DNA of 33,269 nt, taken from NCBI GenBank assembly GCA_022448945.1, contig JAKVCV010000004.1:120259-153527 (forward strand), read 5' to 3'. Of the stretch, positions 1 through 10,156 are shown one piece after another. The notes beneath the pieces are model-generated. The model ran no database searches. It was given only the letters and a program-made list of their open reading frames with translations, and was not told where the DNA came from. The position numbers were made by a program, and so were the translations under genes. The DNA is from Saprospiraceae bacterium (lineage in GTDB: Bacteria > Bacteroidota > Bacteroidia > Chitinophagales > Saprospiraceae). How positions within the stretch are numbered: the first letter of the stretch is position 1; each line of letters starts with the position of its first letter.

Positions 1-3000
1 TAAATGGCCAGACCTATACAACGAGTGGAACCTATACGGACGTAAGTACAAATGCAGTAGGTTGTGCTCATACCGATACACTTAATCTGACGATCAATAA
101 TAGCACTACAGCATCAAGTTCGATAACCGTTTGTGATAGTTTTACTTGGAATAGTCAGGTGATTACTAGTTCTGGCTCTTACAACCAGACTTTCACTAAT
201 TCAGTTGGATGTGATAGTGTACATACTTTAGTTGCTATTATCAATAACTCAAATACTGGTACAGTACCTGATATTGGCGCAGTAGATACAATAGTTTGTG
301 AAGGAGAGGATATTCAATTATTAACTTCAACAAATGCCTTTAAATATTGTTGGATAGGACCTAATGGCTTTGGGTCTGCCCTTCAAAATCCAATAGTTTA
401 TACTGCCACTTATATGGAAGGAGGTCTTTATGAATTACATGTTGAAGATTCAATGGGATGCGCATCGAAGGATACCTCGATTTATATTGATGTCCCTTAT
501 CCTCCCTATGATCCTGATATTAGTGGTGGTGGAAATATTTGTAGTGGAACATCGTTTACCTTAACAGAATCCTTTACTTTTGCAGATAGCTTATTATGGA
601 TTGGACCAGTTCATAATCAGATGGCAATTGGTACCTCAATACAAGTTTTACCCTCTGATTCAAATTATGTAACAGGAATATGGACAGTTAGAAATATTGA
701 TGCTTATTCTGGTTGTTATTCTGAATCTCCTCCGATATTCGTCAATTTAGTTTCTACACCAACGACACCCTTAATAACCAGTAGTGGTGCTATATGTATT
801 GGTGAATCAGTTGATTTGTCTGTTCCTATTGTAGTGAATGCAGTAGTCAATTGGTATGCAGATACTTCTAAAACAATTCTATTGGGAACGGGATCCAATA
901 TTACAGTTCCTAATATTACTTTAGATACAACTTTTTATGTCGAATATCTGGTTAACGGTTGTACCTCTCCACTGGCTTCCATTTCTATTTCTCCGAATAA
1001 TCTTCCAGCTACTCCAGATGTATCTGCTGATTTTTCTGTTTGTGAAGGAGAGAATATTAATTTATTTACATCAATTGACTCGATCGATTGTAACCAATAT
1101 AAAATAGACAATATTCCTTTTTTGCCTGTAGCAGGTAGTGGTACTAGTATAACTTTGTCAGATGACGAATTATCCAGTAATTTACCAATTGGATTTAGTT
1201 TCGATTTCTATTGTAGTACATATTCTCAGTTTAGAATAAGTTCAAATGGCTATATTACCTTTGATTTATCAACTTTGAATAATGGCTGTTGTACGGGACA
1301 GAATATTCCCAATAACCTTGACCCTAATAATTTAATTGCATTGGCATGGGAAGATCTAAACCCAGCTTCTGGCGGTACTATTAATTATTTTACAACAGGT
1401 GCTGCACCAAATCGTAAGTTAGTCGTTAATTACATTAACATACCTCGCTTTGGAGGAGCAAATAATGTTACTGGACAAATTGTTCTGCATGAAGGGACAA
1501 ACTATATAGATGTTTATACTACTACAGTTTTACCAGAAGGTAATACAACTCAAGGTATAGAGAATATTGATGGTACCCTAGCGGCAACGATTCCAGGAAG
1601 GAATTCATCTGTATGGTCAGCCTCAAATGATGCATATAGATTTTCTATAGGTTCTAATTCTTATAATTGGTCACATACCAATGGCTTCACATCTTCTCAA
1701 AAAACTCCTACAATTGTTGCTGCTAATTCAAGTAATGCTGGAGTATATACCTTAAATGTTTCTGATGCCAATGGATGTACTTCACCTGATACAATTGTGA
1801 ATGTTACAGTTAATAGTAATCCAACTTCACCTATAATTACTGCTCCTGCTAATGTATGTTTTGGTGATTCTATTTTCTTTACTGCCTCTAGTTTCTGTGG
1901 AGATAATCGGTGGATAGGCCCTGCTGGTGGAGTTTATCTTGCCACTTCAGCAAATTTTACTGTCCCACCTAGTTCAGCAGATTATATTAATGGAAACTGG
2001 TATATGATCTGTGTAGATACAAATTTTAGTTGTAGTTCAATTTCAAATACAGTAAATGTTACAATAAATTCTCCACCTGTACCCCCAGGTGTTTTTAATA
2101 GTGGTCCAGTTTGTATTGGTAATAGTGTTGATCTCACTGCTGCTTTAATTGCAAATGCAAATTACAATTGGTATGCAGATTCACTGTTGTCAAATTTTGT
2201 AGTAAACGGTTCTTATCCAACTATTCCAAATATAACTACAGATAGTACTTTTTATTTGGAGGTTGAACTGAATGGTTGTTTTTCTTATAACAGCACACAA
2301 GTGATTGTTTTGCCCGTATCAGCTCAACCTAATATAACTCCAGATTTTGATGTTTGTGAAGGGGAAAGTATTTTATTAGAGACCACAACACCAGCATATA
2401 GTCATCAGTGGATTAGTCCTTCAGGTGTTATATATTCGGATTCAGTTATTTTCATTCCTGCAGCTAATTTATTAGATCAGGGTGATTATTATTTAAGTAT
2501 TATAGATACAAATGATTGTGTGGTTCCCGATACCTCAGTATTTGTTACTGTCAATCCTAAACCATTATCACCTACAATTACAAGTGCTCCAATCTGCCAA
2601 GGTGAAAATCTTGTTTTATATGTTACTTCTGGTTGTGATTCAATATTATGGACCGGCCCGTCAGGTATACCTTTCGTTGCAGGAGATACTATTATTGTTC
2701 TTTCTACTGACGTAAATTATATTGATGGTGGAAGTTGGACTGCAATTTGTATTGATACCAATACAAATTGTATATCAAATCCTTCACCTATTCATAATGT
2801 AACAATTAATACTGTTTTACCAGTTTCTTCAGTTATTAATGATGGACCTGTATGTATTGGAGATGCAGTACAATTAACCACTCCTTTAGTAGCTTCTGCT
2901 ACTTATAATTGGTACTTAATGGACACGGTAACATTAATTGGATCAGGGCCGACCATAACAGTCTCTAATATAACTGCAGATACCACATTTTTGTTGGTTA

Positions 3001-6000
3001 TAACTGTAAATGGATGCGATGTGTATGATTCTACACAAGTTTTTGTTTTGCAACCACCTGCTCTGCCGTCTGTTCCATCAAGTCTATCATTATGTGCGAA
3101 TGATACTTTGTTTTTAACGACTACTACAATTGCATCAGGGTATAATTGGACAGGTCCACAGGGGTTTTCTTCAAGTTCACAAAATCCACAAATATATCCT
3201 GTGTCCTCATCAAATTCAGGGATATACACGTTGTCTGTATTAGATGCAAATTTATGTGAATCTTCTGATACAACGATACTTGTTACTGTTAACTCGTTGC
3301 CGTCTTCACCAATAATATTTTCAGCAGGGCCTTCAACAGTATGTTTTGGTGATAGTATAAAAATATTTTCTAATTTTAACTGTGATCAGTCCATTTGGTC
3401 CAGCCCTAGTGGAAATACTATTTTCGCTGATAGTATTATTATTGATTCTTTAAACCCCGATTATGCTACCGGAGATTGGAATATGATATGTGTTGATACT
3501 TCTACTGGCTGCCAGTCAAATTCCAACACCCTTAATATTGTTATAAAACCAATTCCTTCAGTTCCAATTATTACACATAATGCCCCAGTTTGTATTGGGG
3601 ATAGTGTTGATCTAACGATGCAGATCGTAACGAATGGCACCTATGAATGGTACAATATTGATGATACGCTTATGGGGACAACTTATACCATTAATGTTCC
3701 TGGTATTAATCAAGATAGTGCTTTCCTTGGTGTTGTAACCGTAAATGGATGCAGTGCACAGGATTCAGTCCTAATTCTTGTGAATTCGGTTCCCGCAACG
3801 CCTGATATTTCCGCATTATCCGATACTATTTGTGAATTTGATCTTTTACAGTTAAATACAACAACAATTTCGTCAACATATAATTGGACAGGACCTAATG
3901 GATTTTCTTCGAACTTAATTTCTCCTTCAATTTCATCAGCTGATGTTTTAAGTAGTGGAACATATTATTTAAATGTTTTAGATTCCAATTCATGTCCTTC
4001 TTTAGATACTTCTATTAGTATATTTGTGAATATATTACCTTCACAACCCTTAATTACAGGTTCAGCATCTATATGTGATGGAGATACTATTATTTTACAG
4101 GCAGGCACTTGTGACAAGTTAAATTGGTTTTCTCCAACTAGTGGCAGTCAAATTACTACTAGCTCATCCTCGCTTCAGATACCTTCAAATAGTCCTGATT
4201 ATCTAAGTGGCATTTGGGTAGTTAATTGTGAAGATACGCTAACCGGGTGTTTATCTCCTTCATCTTTAAATCATACTATAACTATTAATACGCTACCTGC
4301 ATCTGTAACTCCAACCAATGATGGACCTATTTGCATTAATGGTAGTGTTAGTTTATCTATAGCACAACAAACGGCGTCAACTTATCTTTGGTCTTCAGAT
4401 TCCCTGATGAATGATACTATTGGGTTAGGAACCAGTATTTTTGTTGATAGTATTTCTACAGATTCAACATTTTATGTGCAAATAACAAATTCTAGTGGTT
4501 GCGTAGCTATAGGTTCAACTGTTGTTACAGTAAGTTCTGGCCCACCAATTCCAGCTATTATTACTACTGATACTTTTGTTTGTGAGGGCGATGATATACA
4601 GTTAGCAACAAATGTAACCGGAGTTTTTTATTTTTGGTCTGGGCCTAATGGATTTATTTCCAATCAGGCTTCTCCGTTGTTAACTACAGTCTCTGTATCT
4701 GAGGGAGGAGTATATTCTCTGTTTACGGAAGATGCATCAGGATGTGCCTCACCAGCAGATTCTATTTTGATCGTAATAAATTCACCTCCTATTATACCTA
4801 TTATTTCAGGTGGAACAAATGTATGTTATGGAGATACTGTTTTGCTTACATCTTCTGTAAGTTGTGATAGTTCTGAATGGATAGGAAATTCTGGAGGTTT
4901 CTTGATTCAAAACGTTTTGGGTCAATTGGAAATTACGGTTTCTGATCCTCAATATATTAATACCGACTGGACTTTAATATGCCATGATACATCAACAGGT
5001 TGTTATTCCAGTTCAAATACTGCATTTGTTACAATTCTTTCACAACCAGGTCAACCCTCTATTGCTAATAGTGGTCCTGTCTGTCATGCAGATTCTGTTT
5101 TATTGTCTACTCCAAGTATAATGAACGCTACCAATTTTTGGTATGCAGATTCTTTACTTACAATTCCTATTGATACTGGTGATATAGTTACAGTTTATAA
5201 CATTACAACTGATTCAACTTTTTATCTTCAGCAAATATATAATGGATGTGTAGCACCAGTTGCTTCTACTAATGTTACACATCTTAATATTCTTTCAGCG
5301 CCAATTGTTCCATTTGGAATCACTATATGTGAGGGTGATGATATTAATTTAACGACTACAACGATTGCAAATTCCTATCTATGGACACATGTCGGAGGCT
5401 TTACTTCTACACTTCAAAACCCTGTCATACCTTCAGCAACGCTTTCTGATAGTGGAGTTTATGATCTCACGGTTATAGATACCAATGGATGTATTGCTCC
5501 TGGGACATCTATCCCTGTAACGGTTAATTCTTTATTAACTGCACCCGTTATTTTGGTAAATGATTCTATTTGTGAAGGGAATCCCATTAGCTTAGGCTCT
5601 AATACTCCTGTAAATGTCGAAATAGAATGGGTGACGCCCAATAATGATACAATTGCTGGTAATCCAGGGTTAATTATTTTGTCTTCAGATACAAATTATA
5701 TATCCGGTTTGTGGACTTTAGTTTTTAAAGATACAATAACCGGTTGCCAATTAACCAGTGATACTGTTATTAATTTTATTTCTGCTCCTATACCTGGTAT
5801 AGTATCAGTTAATGACCCAATTTGTGTTGGAGATACTCTTCATTTAAGTACTACAACTATTGTTTCTGCAACATCTTATAATTGGAAAACAATGGATTCT
5901 ATACTTTTGGGTAATGGGCAGAATATTAATATTCCCGATATAGTCTCTGATACTTCATTTTTGCTTTTTGTTTCCAGTAGTCAAGGCTGTGTATTTTTGA

Positions 6001-9000
6001 TGGATAGTATTTCTGTATCTGTTTACCCGCAGTCATCGGCTCCTCCCATTACAGTTGATACACTCAACTGTGTAGGAGATGCAATTCAGTTTACAACAAA
6101 CCCTGCGGTTGCATACTCATGGGTAGGCCCTAATGGTTTTTCTTCAACCATACAAAATCCATTAATTGTTGCTGCAACTCAAAATGATTCAGGTGTATAT
6201 ACACTTGCAATTACTGACCTGAATGGATGTGTTTCATTGGATTCAACTATAAGTATACATGTAAATTCCCTACCTGCTGCACCTGTGGCTAATGTCTTGA
6301 GTGATATTTGCGTTGGTGACACTTTGTTCTTAAGTTCTAATGCTTCGGTTTGTGATACATCTTATTGGCTGGGACCTACAACAATATTGCAAGGTGCTAA
6401 TCTTGCAATAAGTTCAGCCAACTCAGCATATCAAAGTGGTGATTGGCAGGTATTTTGTGTCGATACAACAACTGGTTGTGAGGAAGGATCAAATATAGTT
6501 AATGTATCAATCAATTCATTACCTGTATCAGTAGCTGTAAACAATGGTCCTGTATGTTTAAATGAAAGTGTTCAATTAACAGGAGGTTTGATTCCTTCAG
6601 TTTCATATGATTGGTATTCAGATGTTAACTTGACGGCTTTTGTTGATTCTTTGCGGGTTATCCAGGTAGATAGCATTTATTCAGACTCTACTTTTTATCT
6701 CGTTGTTTCGGATTCTAATGGATGTAGTTCAGTAAGTCTTACAACAGTTAATTTAATTATTCCTGCTGCACCACCTTTGATAGGTGCAGATATTAATCTG
6801 TGTGCAGGTGATGATATTAATTTAACTACCTCAACAGTTGCATTTGGGTATAATTGGTCTGGTCCTAATAATTATACCTCAAATCAACAAAACCCTGTAA
6901 TTCCCAGTGCTGTTTTAGCAGATTCCGGCACATATTTTTTATCTGTAGTAGATAGTTTTGGTTGTAACTCTTTAGATACTTCTTTTTTGGTAATTATTGA
7001 TACTTTACCTTTACAACCTGTTATATCTTCATTTGTGGATATTTGTGATGGCGACACTTTATTTTTAAATGCTACGAGTACTAGTAATCATTGTGATTCC
7101 TTAGTATGGATAGGTCCCAATGGACATAATTTTCCTGTTTTGGCCAATAATCCCGTGATTTTACCTTCAGATACAAATTATATTGGTGGGTTGTGGCAAT
7201 TACATTGTATAGATACATCAACGGGTTGTTCTTCAGGGTCTAATTTTTGTTTAGTTGTTATATCAACATCACCCGATACCCAGGCTGTTTTTACTGATAG
7301 TCCTGTTTGTTATGGGGATAATGTGTCTTTAAGTACCGTTAGTGCAGGTGCGCTTGCAAGTTATACTTGGTATGGAGATTCTTCCTTAACTAACATAGCA
7401 GGTGTGGGACAATATATTACTGTAAATGGGATGACTAATGATAGCACTTTTTATCTTGTTGTAACCAATTCAAGTGGTTGTTCTTCTCAGCCTATTTCAG
7501 CAGATGTATTTGTATTATCAGTAAATTCCCCTCCTCCTTCAGCCCCGGATTATCAATTATGTGAGGGAGATTCAATTCAATTGTCAACAGGTAATACTGG
7601 AATTGGGTATTTATGGGTTAGTTCGAATGGCTATGTAGATACAACTCAAGCTCCACTTGTAACAATGGCAGCAACTGTTCTTGATTCAGGGGAATATAAG
7701 TGTTATGTTACAGACTCGAATGGTTGTGTTTACCTAGATACATGGTTTAATCTAGTTATTAATACAGCGCCACCCAATCCGACAATAACCACTAATGCTC
7801 CATTGTGTTTGGGAGATACTCTAAATATTACATCAGGGTCTCAATGTATTCAGTCTCAATGGATCGGGCCTAATGGAAACAGCCCTGCTGTTTTGGGGTC
7901 TCCTGGTGGTGGTAATGTGTTATGGACCTATGGAAGCACAACATCAATTCCACCTTCTAACAGCAATTATTTAAGTGGAGATTGGTATATGATTTGTATA
8001 GATACTTTAACCGGTTGTCAATCGATTTCTGATACAATAAATATTTCTATTGATACTACTCCTACGGTTCTATCTGTATCAAATTCAGGTCCTGTGTGTT
8101 CAGGAGATAATGTTGACTTAACTATTTCTGCTCTTTCAACAAGTGGGGCACCATTGATTGTCACCTGGTATTCTGATGTCAATTTGACTACAGTTGTGGG
8201 TATTGGTGATACTACCTTTGTGCCAAATGTTGCATCTTCAACAGTTTATTATGTTCAAATGATTGATTCTCAGACAGGTTGTTCCTCGTTGGATTCTACT
8301 ACGGTTACTGTCAATACATTGCCTAGCCCTCCAATTTTGCCATCAGATGCAATATTGTGCGAGGGAGATTCAATTTTTCTTTCTACCGTAACCATTGCAC
8401 CTAATTATATATGGTCAGGACCCAATGGTTTTAGCTCAACCAGTCAAAACCCAACACCTTTTGTTTCTTCAGTTATAGATTCAGGAACTTATTCTTTACA
8501 AATAATTGATGCTGCAGGTTGCCTTTCAGCAATAGAAACTATTCATTTAACTATTAATCCTACTCCTCCTATCCCTATTATATCTAATTCTGGTCCAGGA
8601 TGTGTAGGAGATTCTATTGTGTTTAATGCTTCATCTATACCAGGTGCTTCATTCACTTGGTTTAAATTACCGTTAGGTTCAGGAGTATGGCCTGGTCAAT
8701 CTATGACACTTACGAACCTTACATTAGCTGATACAGGATATTATTATGTTGTTGCTAATATTGCAAACTGTACTTCATATTCAGATACTGTATTTGTTGA
8801 TGTTGTAAGTAATAGCTTAACTAACCCAATCGCTGGTCTTGATCAAACTATATGTGGTTATGATACACTTACTTTATTTGGTTCTACACCGCCAATTAAT
8901 GCTACTGGTATGTGGAGTACAAATTCTTCAGCAGTAATTGTTTCTCCTAATACATCATCAACTTTGTTAGCAAATCTTCCTGTAGGGACTTCTGTCTTTT

Positions 9001-10133
9001 ATTGGACATTTACAAATACTATTTGTTCCGGTTCTTCTGTAGATAGTGTAATAATAACAGTATTGCCACAAAGTCCAGATATTGCTTTTGCTGGAACAGA
9101 TCAATACTTATGTGGGGATTCCTTAGCTACTTTGTCAGCAAGTGCTCCAATAGTTAGTGTTGGTTCCTGGACCCAAAGTCCTACACAGGCTTCCTTAGGG
9201 GTCAATATAATATCAACTAATGACCCTACTACAAGTATAACAGGTTTAATCTCAGGGAATACATTTCAATTTGTTTGGGTTTTAACAAATGGGATTTGTG
9301 GAGTTCATTCTACGGATACAGTAAACATTGATGTAAGTATTGCACCAACAGATATTGCTTTTGCTGGTGGTGATATTATTACTTGTACACTTGATACCCT
9401 TATTCTTTCAGCTACTAACCCTTCAATTGGTACCGGTATGTGGAGTACAAATTCTTCAGCTGTAATTATAAATCCTAATCAAAATAATACGATAGTAACT
9501 AATTTGTTGCAGGATACAACAATGTTTATTTGGACTCTTTCTAACGTTGCATGTACTAATTATTCTAGTGATACTATGATGGTTATGTTGGGAGGCGATA
9601 TCCCAATTGCTAATCCAGATAGTTTTGCGGTTATGTCGGGAAGTACATTGATTGTAAATGTATTATCTAATGATAGCCTTACAAGTTCATGGGATATTAA
9701 TATTAGTATCCCTATGCAAAGTGGTCAATTGATTAATTTATATAATGGGGATTTTGATATTGATTTTCAAGGAGTTATTTCGGATCAGTATTTTGTTTAC
9801 GAAATTTGTAATCCTGCTTGTCCTACGTTTTGTGACACCGCCTTAGTATCATTGGAGTTGTTACCGGTTGGTAGTTGTGTAATACCAAATATTTTTACTC
9901 CCAACGGAGATGGAGTAAATGATGTTTTTGAAATTCCTTGTCTGTATAATACTCAAGGCACTTCATTATTAGTTTTCAATAGATGGGGTGATATGGTTTA
10001 TGAAACGGATAATTATCAAAATCAATGGGATGGGACACATAATGGCAATCATTTGCCGGATGGCACATATTTTTATATTATTAAAATAGGAACTGACGAA
10101 AAAAGTCAAGGGTCAGTTGAAATCAGGCGTTAA
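1..10133 (+). CDS. Giant surface adhesin 1, T9SS type B cargo (5' partial)
   Basis: The frame is open from base 3, so the gene begins upstream of the window. Protein-like repeat sequence (TYTTSGTYTDVSTNAVGC) precedes the GTG at 159, which is therefore not a real start. Order of parts: two GTYT-type repeats (to ~257); 32 Ig-like modules of ~80 residues in A-B-C triads (258-8810), with A2 split by a nested 191-residue domain; three D modules beginning AGxDxxxCG-like (8811-9593); a cadherin-like module starting PIANPDSF; and a type B C-terminal sorting domain with IFTPNGDGVND, FNRWGD and LPDGTYFY. A modules carry the Ig tyrosine-corner motif DSGxYxLxVxDxxGC. Every module has a cysteine pair. Lys and Arg are rare and Ser/Thr/Asp abundant, as in SprB-like surface filaments. 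By family knowledge it is exported by the type IX system and stays on the cell surface, for adhesion or gliding. Ligand unknown. It sits 150 bp upstream of a PorP/SprF gene, like sprB-sprF. Confidence 0.9.
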   Translation, partial: NGQTYTTSGTYTDVSTNAVGCAHTDTLNLTINNSTTASSSITVCDSFTWNSQVITSSGSYNQTFTNSVGCDSVHTLVAIINNSNTGTVPDIGAVDTIVCEGEDIQLLTSTNAFKYCWIGPNGFGSALQNPIVYTATYMEGGLYELHVEDSMGCASKDTSIYIDVPYPPYDPDISGGGNICSGTSFTLTESFTFADSLLWIGPVHNQMAIGTSIQVLPSDSNYVTGIWTVRNIDAYSGCYSESPPIFVNLVSTPTTPLITSSGAICIGESVDLSVPIVVNAVVNWYADTSKTILLGTGSNITVPNITLDTTFYVEYLVNGCTSPLASISISPNNLPATPDVSADFSVCEGENINLFTSIDSIDCNQYKIDNIPFLPVAGSGTSITLSDDELSSNLPIGFSFDFYCSTYSQFRISSNGYITFDLSTLNNGCCTGQNIPNNLDPNNLIALAWEDLNPASGGTINYFTTGAAPNRKLVVNYINIPRFGGANNVTGQIVLHEGTNYIDVYTTTVLPEGNTTQGIENIDGTLAATIPGRNSSVWSASNDAYRFSIGSNSYNWSHTNGFTSSQKTPTIVAANSSNAGVYTLNVSDANGCTSPDTIVNVTVNSNPTSPIITAPANVCFGDSIFFTASSFCGDNRWIGPAGGVYLATSANFTVPPSSADYINGNWYMICVDTNFSCSSISNTVNVTINSPPVPPGVFNSGPVCIGNSVDLTAALIANANYNWYADSLLSNFVVNGSYPTIPNITTDSTFYLEVELNGCFSYNSTQVIVLPVSAQPNITPDFDVCEGESILLETTTPAYSHQWISPSGVIYSDSVIFIPAANLLDQGDYYLSIIDTNDCVVPDTSVFVTVNPKPLSPTITSAPICQGENLVLYVTSGCDSILWTGPSGIPFVAGDTIIVLSTDVNYIDGGSWTAICIDTNTNCISNPSPIHNVTINTVLPVSSVINDGPVCIGDAVQLTTPLVASATYNWYLMDTVTLIGSGPTITVSNITADTTFLLVITVNGCDVYDSTQVFVLQPPALPSVPSSLSLCANDTLFLTTTTIASGYNWTGPQGFSSSSQNPQIYPVSSSNSGIYTLSVLDANLCESSDTTILVTVNSLPSSPIIFSAGPSTVCFGDSIKIFSNFNCDQSIWSSPSGNTIFADSIIIDSLNPDYATGDWNMICVDTSTGCQSNSNTLNIVIKPIPSVPIITHNAPVCIGDSVDLTMQIVTNGTYEWYNIDDTLMGTTYTINVPGINQDSAFLGVVTVNGCSAQDSVLILVNSVPATPDISALSDTICEFDLLQLNTTTISSTYNWTGPNGFSSNLISPSISSADVLSSGTYYLNVLDSNSCPSLDTSISIFVNILPSQPLITGSASICDGDTIILQAGTCDKLNWFSPTSGSQITTSSSSLQIPSNSPDYLSGIWVVNCEDTLTGCLSPSSLNHTITINTLPASVTPTNDGPICINGSVSLSIAQQTASTYLWSSDSLMNDTIGLGTSIFVDSISTDSTFYVQITNSSGCVAIGSTVVTVSSGPPIPAIITTDTFVCEGDDIQLATNVTGVFYFWSGPNGFISNQASPLLTTVSVSEGGVYSLFTEDASGCASPADSILIVINSPPIIPIISGGTNVCYGDTVLLTSSVSCDSSEWIGNSGGFLIQNVLGQLEITVSDPQYINTDWTLICHDTSTGCYSSSNTAFVTILSQPGQPSIANSGPVCHADSVLLSTPSIMNATNFWYADSLLTIPIDTGDIVTVYNITTDSTFYLQQIYNGCVAPVASTNVTHLNILSAPIVPFGITICEGDDINLTTTTIANSYLWTHVGGFTSTLQNPVIPSATLSDSGVYDLTVIDTNGCIAPGTSIPVTVNSLLTAPVILVNDSICEGNPISLGSNTPVNVEIEWVTPNNDTIAGNPGLIILSSDTNYISGLWTLVFKDTITGCQLTSDTVINFISAPIPGIVSVNDPICVGDTLHLSTTTIVSATSYNWKTMDSILLGNGQNINIPDIVSDTSFLLFVSSSQGCVFLMDSISVSVYPQSSAPPITVDTLNCVGDAIQFTTNPAVAYSWVGPNGFSSTIQNPLIVAATQNDSGVYTLAITDLNGCVSLDSTISIHVNSLPAAPVANVLSDICVGDTLFLSSNASVCDTSYWLGPTTILQGANLAISSANSAYQSGDWQVFCVDTTTGCEEGSNIVNVSINSLPVSVAVNNGPVCLNESVQLTGGLIPSVSYDWYSDVNLTAFVDSLRVIQVDSIYSDSTFYLVVSDSNGCSSVSLTTVNLIIPAAPPLIGADINLCAGDDINLTTSTVAFGYNWSGPNNYTSNQQNPVIPSAVLADSGTYFLSVVDSFGCNSLDTSFLVIIDTLPLQPVISSFVDICDGDTLFLNATSTSNHCDSLVWIGPNGHNFPVLANNPVILPSDTNYIGGLWQLHCIDTSTGCSSGSNFCLVVISTSPDTQAVFTDSPVCYGDNVSLSTVSAGALASYTWYGDSSLTNIAGVGQYITVNGMTNDSTFYLVVTNSSGCSSQPISADVFVLSVNSPPPSAPDYQLCEGDSIQLSTGNTGIGYLWVSSNGYVDTTQAPLVTMAATVLDSGEYKCYVTDSNGCVYLDTWFNLVINTAPPNPTITTNAPLCLGDTLNITSGSQCIQSQWIGPNGNSPAVLGSPGGGNVLWTYGSTTSIPPSNSNYLSGDWYMICIDTLTGCQSISDTINISIDTTPTVLSVSNSGPVCSGDNVDLTISALSTSGAPLIVTWYSDVNLTTVVGIGDTTFVPNVASSTVYYVQMIDSQTGCSSLDSTTVTVNTLPSPPILPSDAILCEGDSIFLSTVTIAPNYIWSGPNGFSSTSQNPTPFVSSVIDSGTYSLQIIDAAGCLSAIETIHLTINPTPPIPIISNSGPGCVGDSIVFNASSIPGASFTWFKLPLGSGVWPGQSMTLTNLTLADTGYYYVVANIANCTSYSDTVFVDVVSNSLTNPIAGLDQTICGYDTLTLFGSTPPINATGMWSTNSSAVIVSPNTSSTLLANLPVGTSVFYWTFTNTICSGSSVDSVIITVLPQSPDIAFAGTDQYLCGDSLATLSASAPIVSVGSWTQSPTQASLGVNIISTNDPTTSITGLISGNTFQFVWVLTNGICGVHSTDTVNIDVSIAPTDIAFAGGDIITCTLDTLILSATNPSIGTGMWSTNSSAVIINPNQNNTIVTNLLQDTTMFIWTLSNVACTNYSSDTMMVMLGGDIPIANPDSFAVMSGSTLIVNVLSNDSLTSSWDINISIPMQSGQLINLYNGDFDIDFQGVISDQYFVYEICNPACPTFCDTALVSLELLPVGSCVIPNIFTPNGDGVNDVFEIPCLYNTQGTSLLVFNRWGDMVYETDNYQNQWDGTHNGNHLPDGTYFYIIKIGTDEKSQGSVEIRR
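3..257 (+). repeat. GTYT-type repeat modules at the left edge of giant 1
   Basis: Two copies of a short Bacteroidota surface repeat are visible. The first reads TYTTSGTYTDVSTNAVGC then a DTLNLTIN strand. The second reads VCDSFTWNSQ then SGSYNQTFTNSVGCDSVHTL. The usual form in this phylum is C-DSYTWNG-TYT-SGTYT-VGCD-TLNLTIN. More copies probably lie upstream of the window. Giant 2 has no equivalent and carries SprB repeats in this position. Confidence 0.75.
258..8810 (+). repeat. A-B-C triad array of 32 Ig-like modules in giant 1
   Basis: Three module types alternate. Type A has CEGDDINLxT, YxWxGPNGFSS and DSGxYxLxVxDxxGC. Type B has CxGDT, CDSxxWxGP, PSDxNYxxGxW and CxDTxTGC. Type C has GPVCIGDSVxL, YxWYxDS, an NITxDSTFYL-like strand and NGC. 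I read ten complete triads and an eleventh with A and C only. Module borders are marked by a proline-rich linker of the form VNSLPxxPxI. Module sequences within this array are well diverged, so it is old. The same order and the same variants recur in giant 2 (18654-26649). Confidence 0.88.
1074..1655 (+). other. 191-residue beta-rich domain nested inside Ig module A2
   Basis: The sequence of A2 begins normally with CEGENINLFTS, is interrupted, and resumes with SYNW...GFTSSQ...AGVYTLNVSDANGC. The insert contains LPIGFSFDFYCSTYSQFRISSNGYITF, then a cysteine pair GCC, then NLIALAWEDLNP, INYFTTGAAPNRKLVV, TTQGIENIDGT and SVWSASNDAYRFS. This resembles a free-standing beta-sandwich often seen in Bacteroidota secreted proteins, recalled by pattern only. 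From the module's first Cys to its core Trp there are 209 codons here and 18 in the matching module of giant 2, so the insert is about 191 codons. Confidence 0.82.
8811..9593 (+). repeat. Three D-type (AGxDQxxC) modules of giant 1
   Basis: Three ~87-residue modules start AGLDQTICG, AGTDQYLCG and AGGDIITCT. Each has a central GMWSTNSSAVI-like or GSWTQSPTQ strand, then an FxWxxxNxxC strand. This type is common next to CHU_C domains in Bacteroidota. The matching set in giant 2 lies at 26650-27435 in the same order. Confidence 0.8.
9873..10130 (+). other. Type B T9SS C-terminal sorting domain (CHU_C) of giant 1
   Basis: The last ~86 residues carry IPNIFTPNGDGVND, a VFNRWGD strand, the WDG loop, LPDGTYFYII and a terminal SVEIRR. 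These are the signatures of the gliding-motility-associated C-terminal domain (PF13585/TIGR04131 by recognition). In the family this domain directs outer-membrane translocation by the type IX system; type B cargo relies on a partner SprF/PorP-like protein. Confidence 0.93.
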
Positions 10134-10156
10134 TTAATACGACCTGAAAAAGGTTA

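Noticed and set aside
159-161. GTG as the start codon of giant 1
   Set aside because: The same frame is open back to base 3 and encodes recognisable repeat sequence, so the gene is cut by the window edge.
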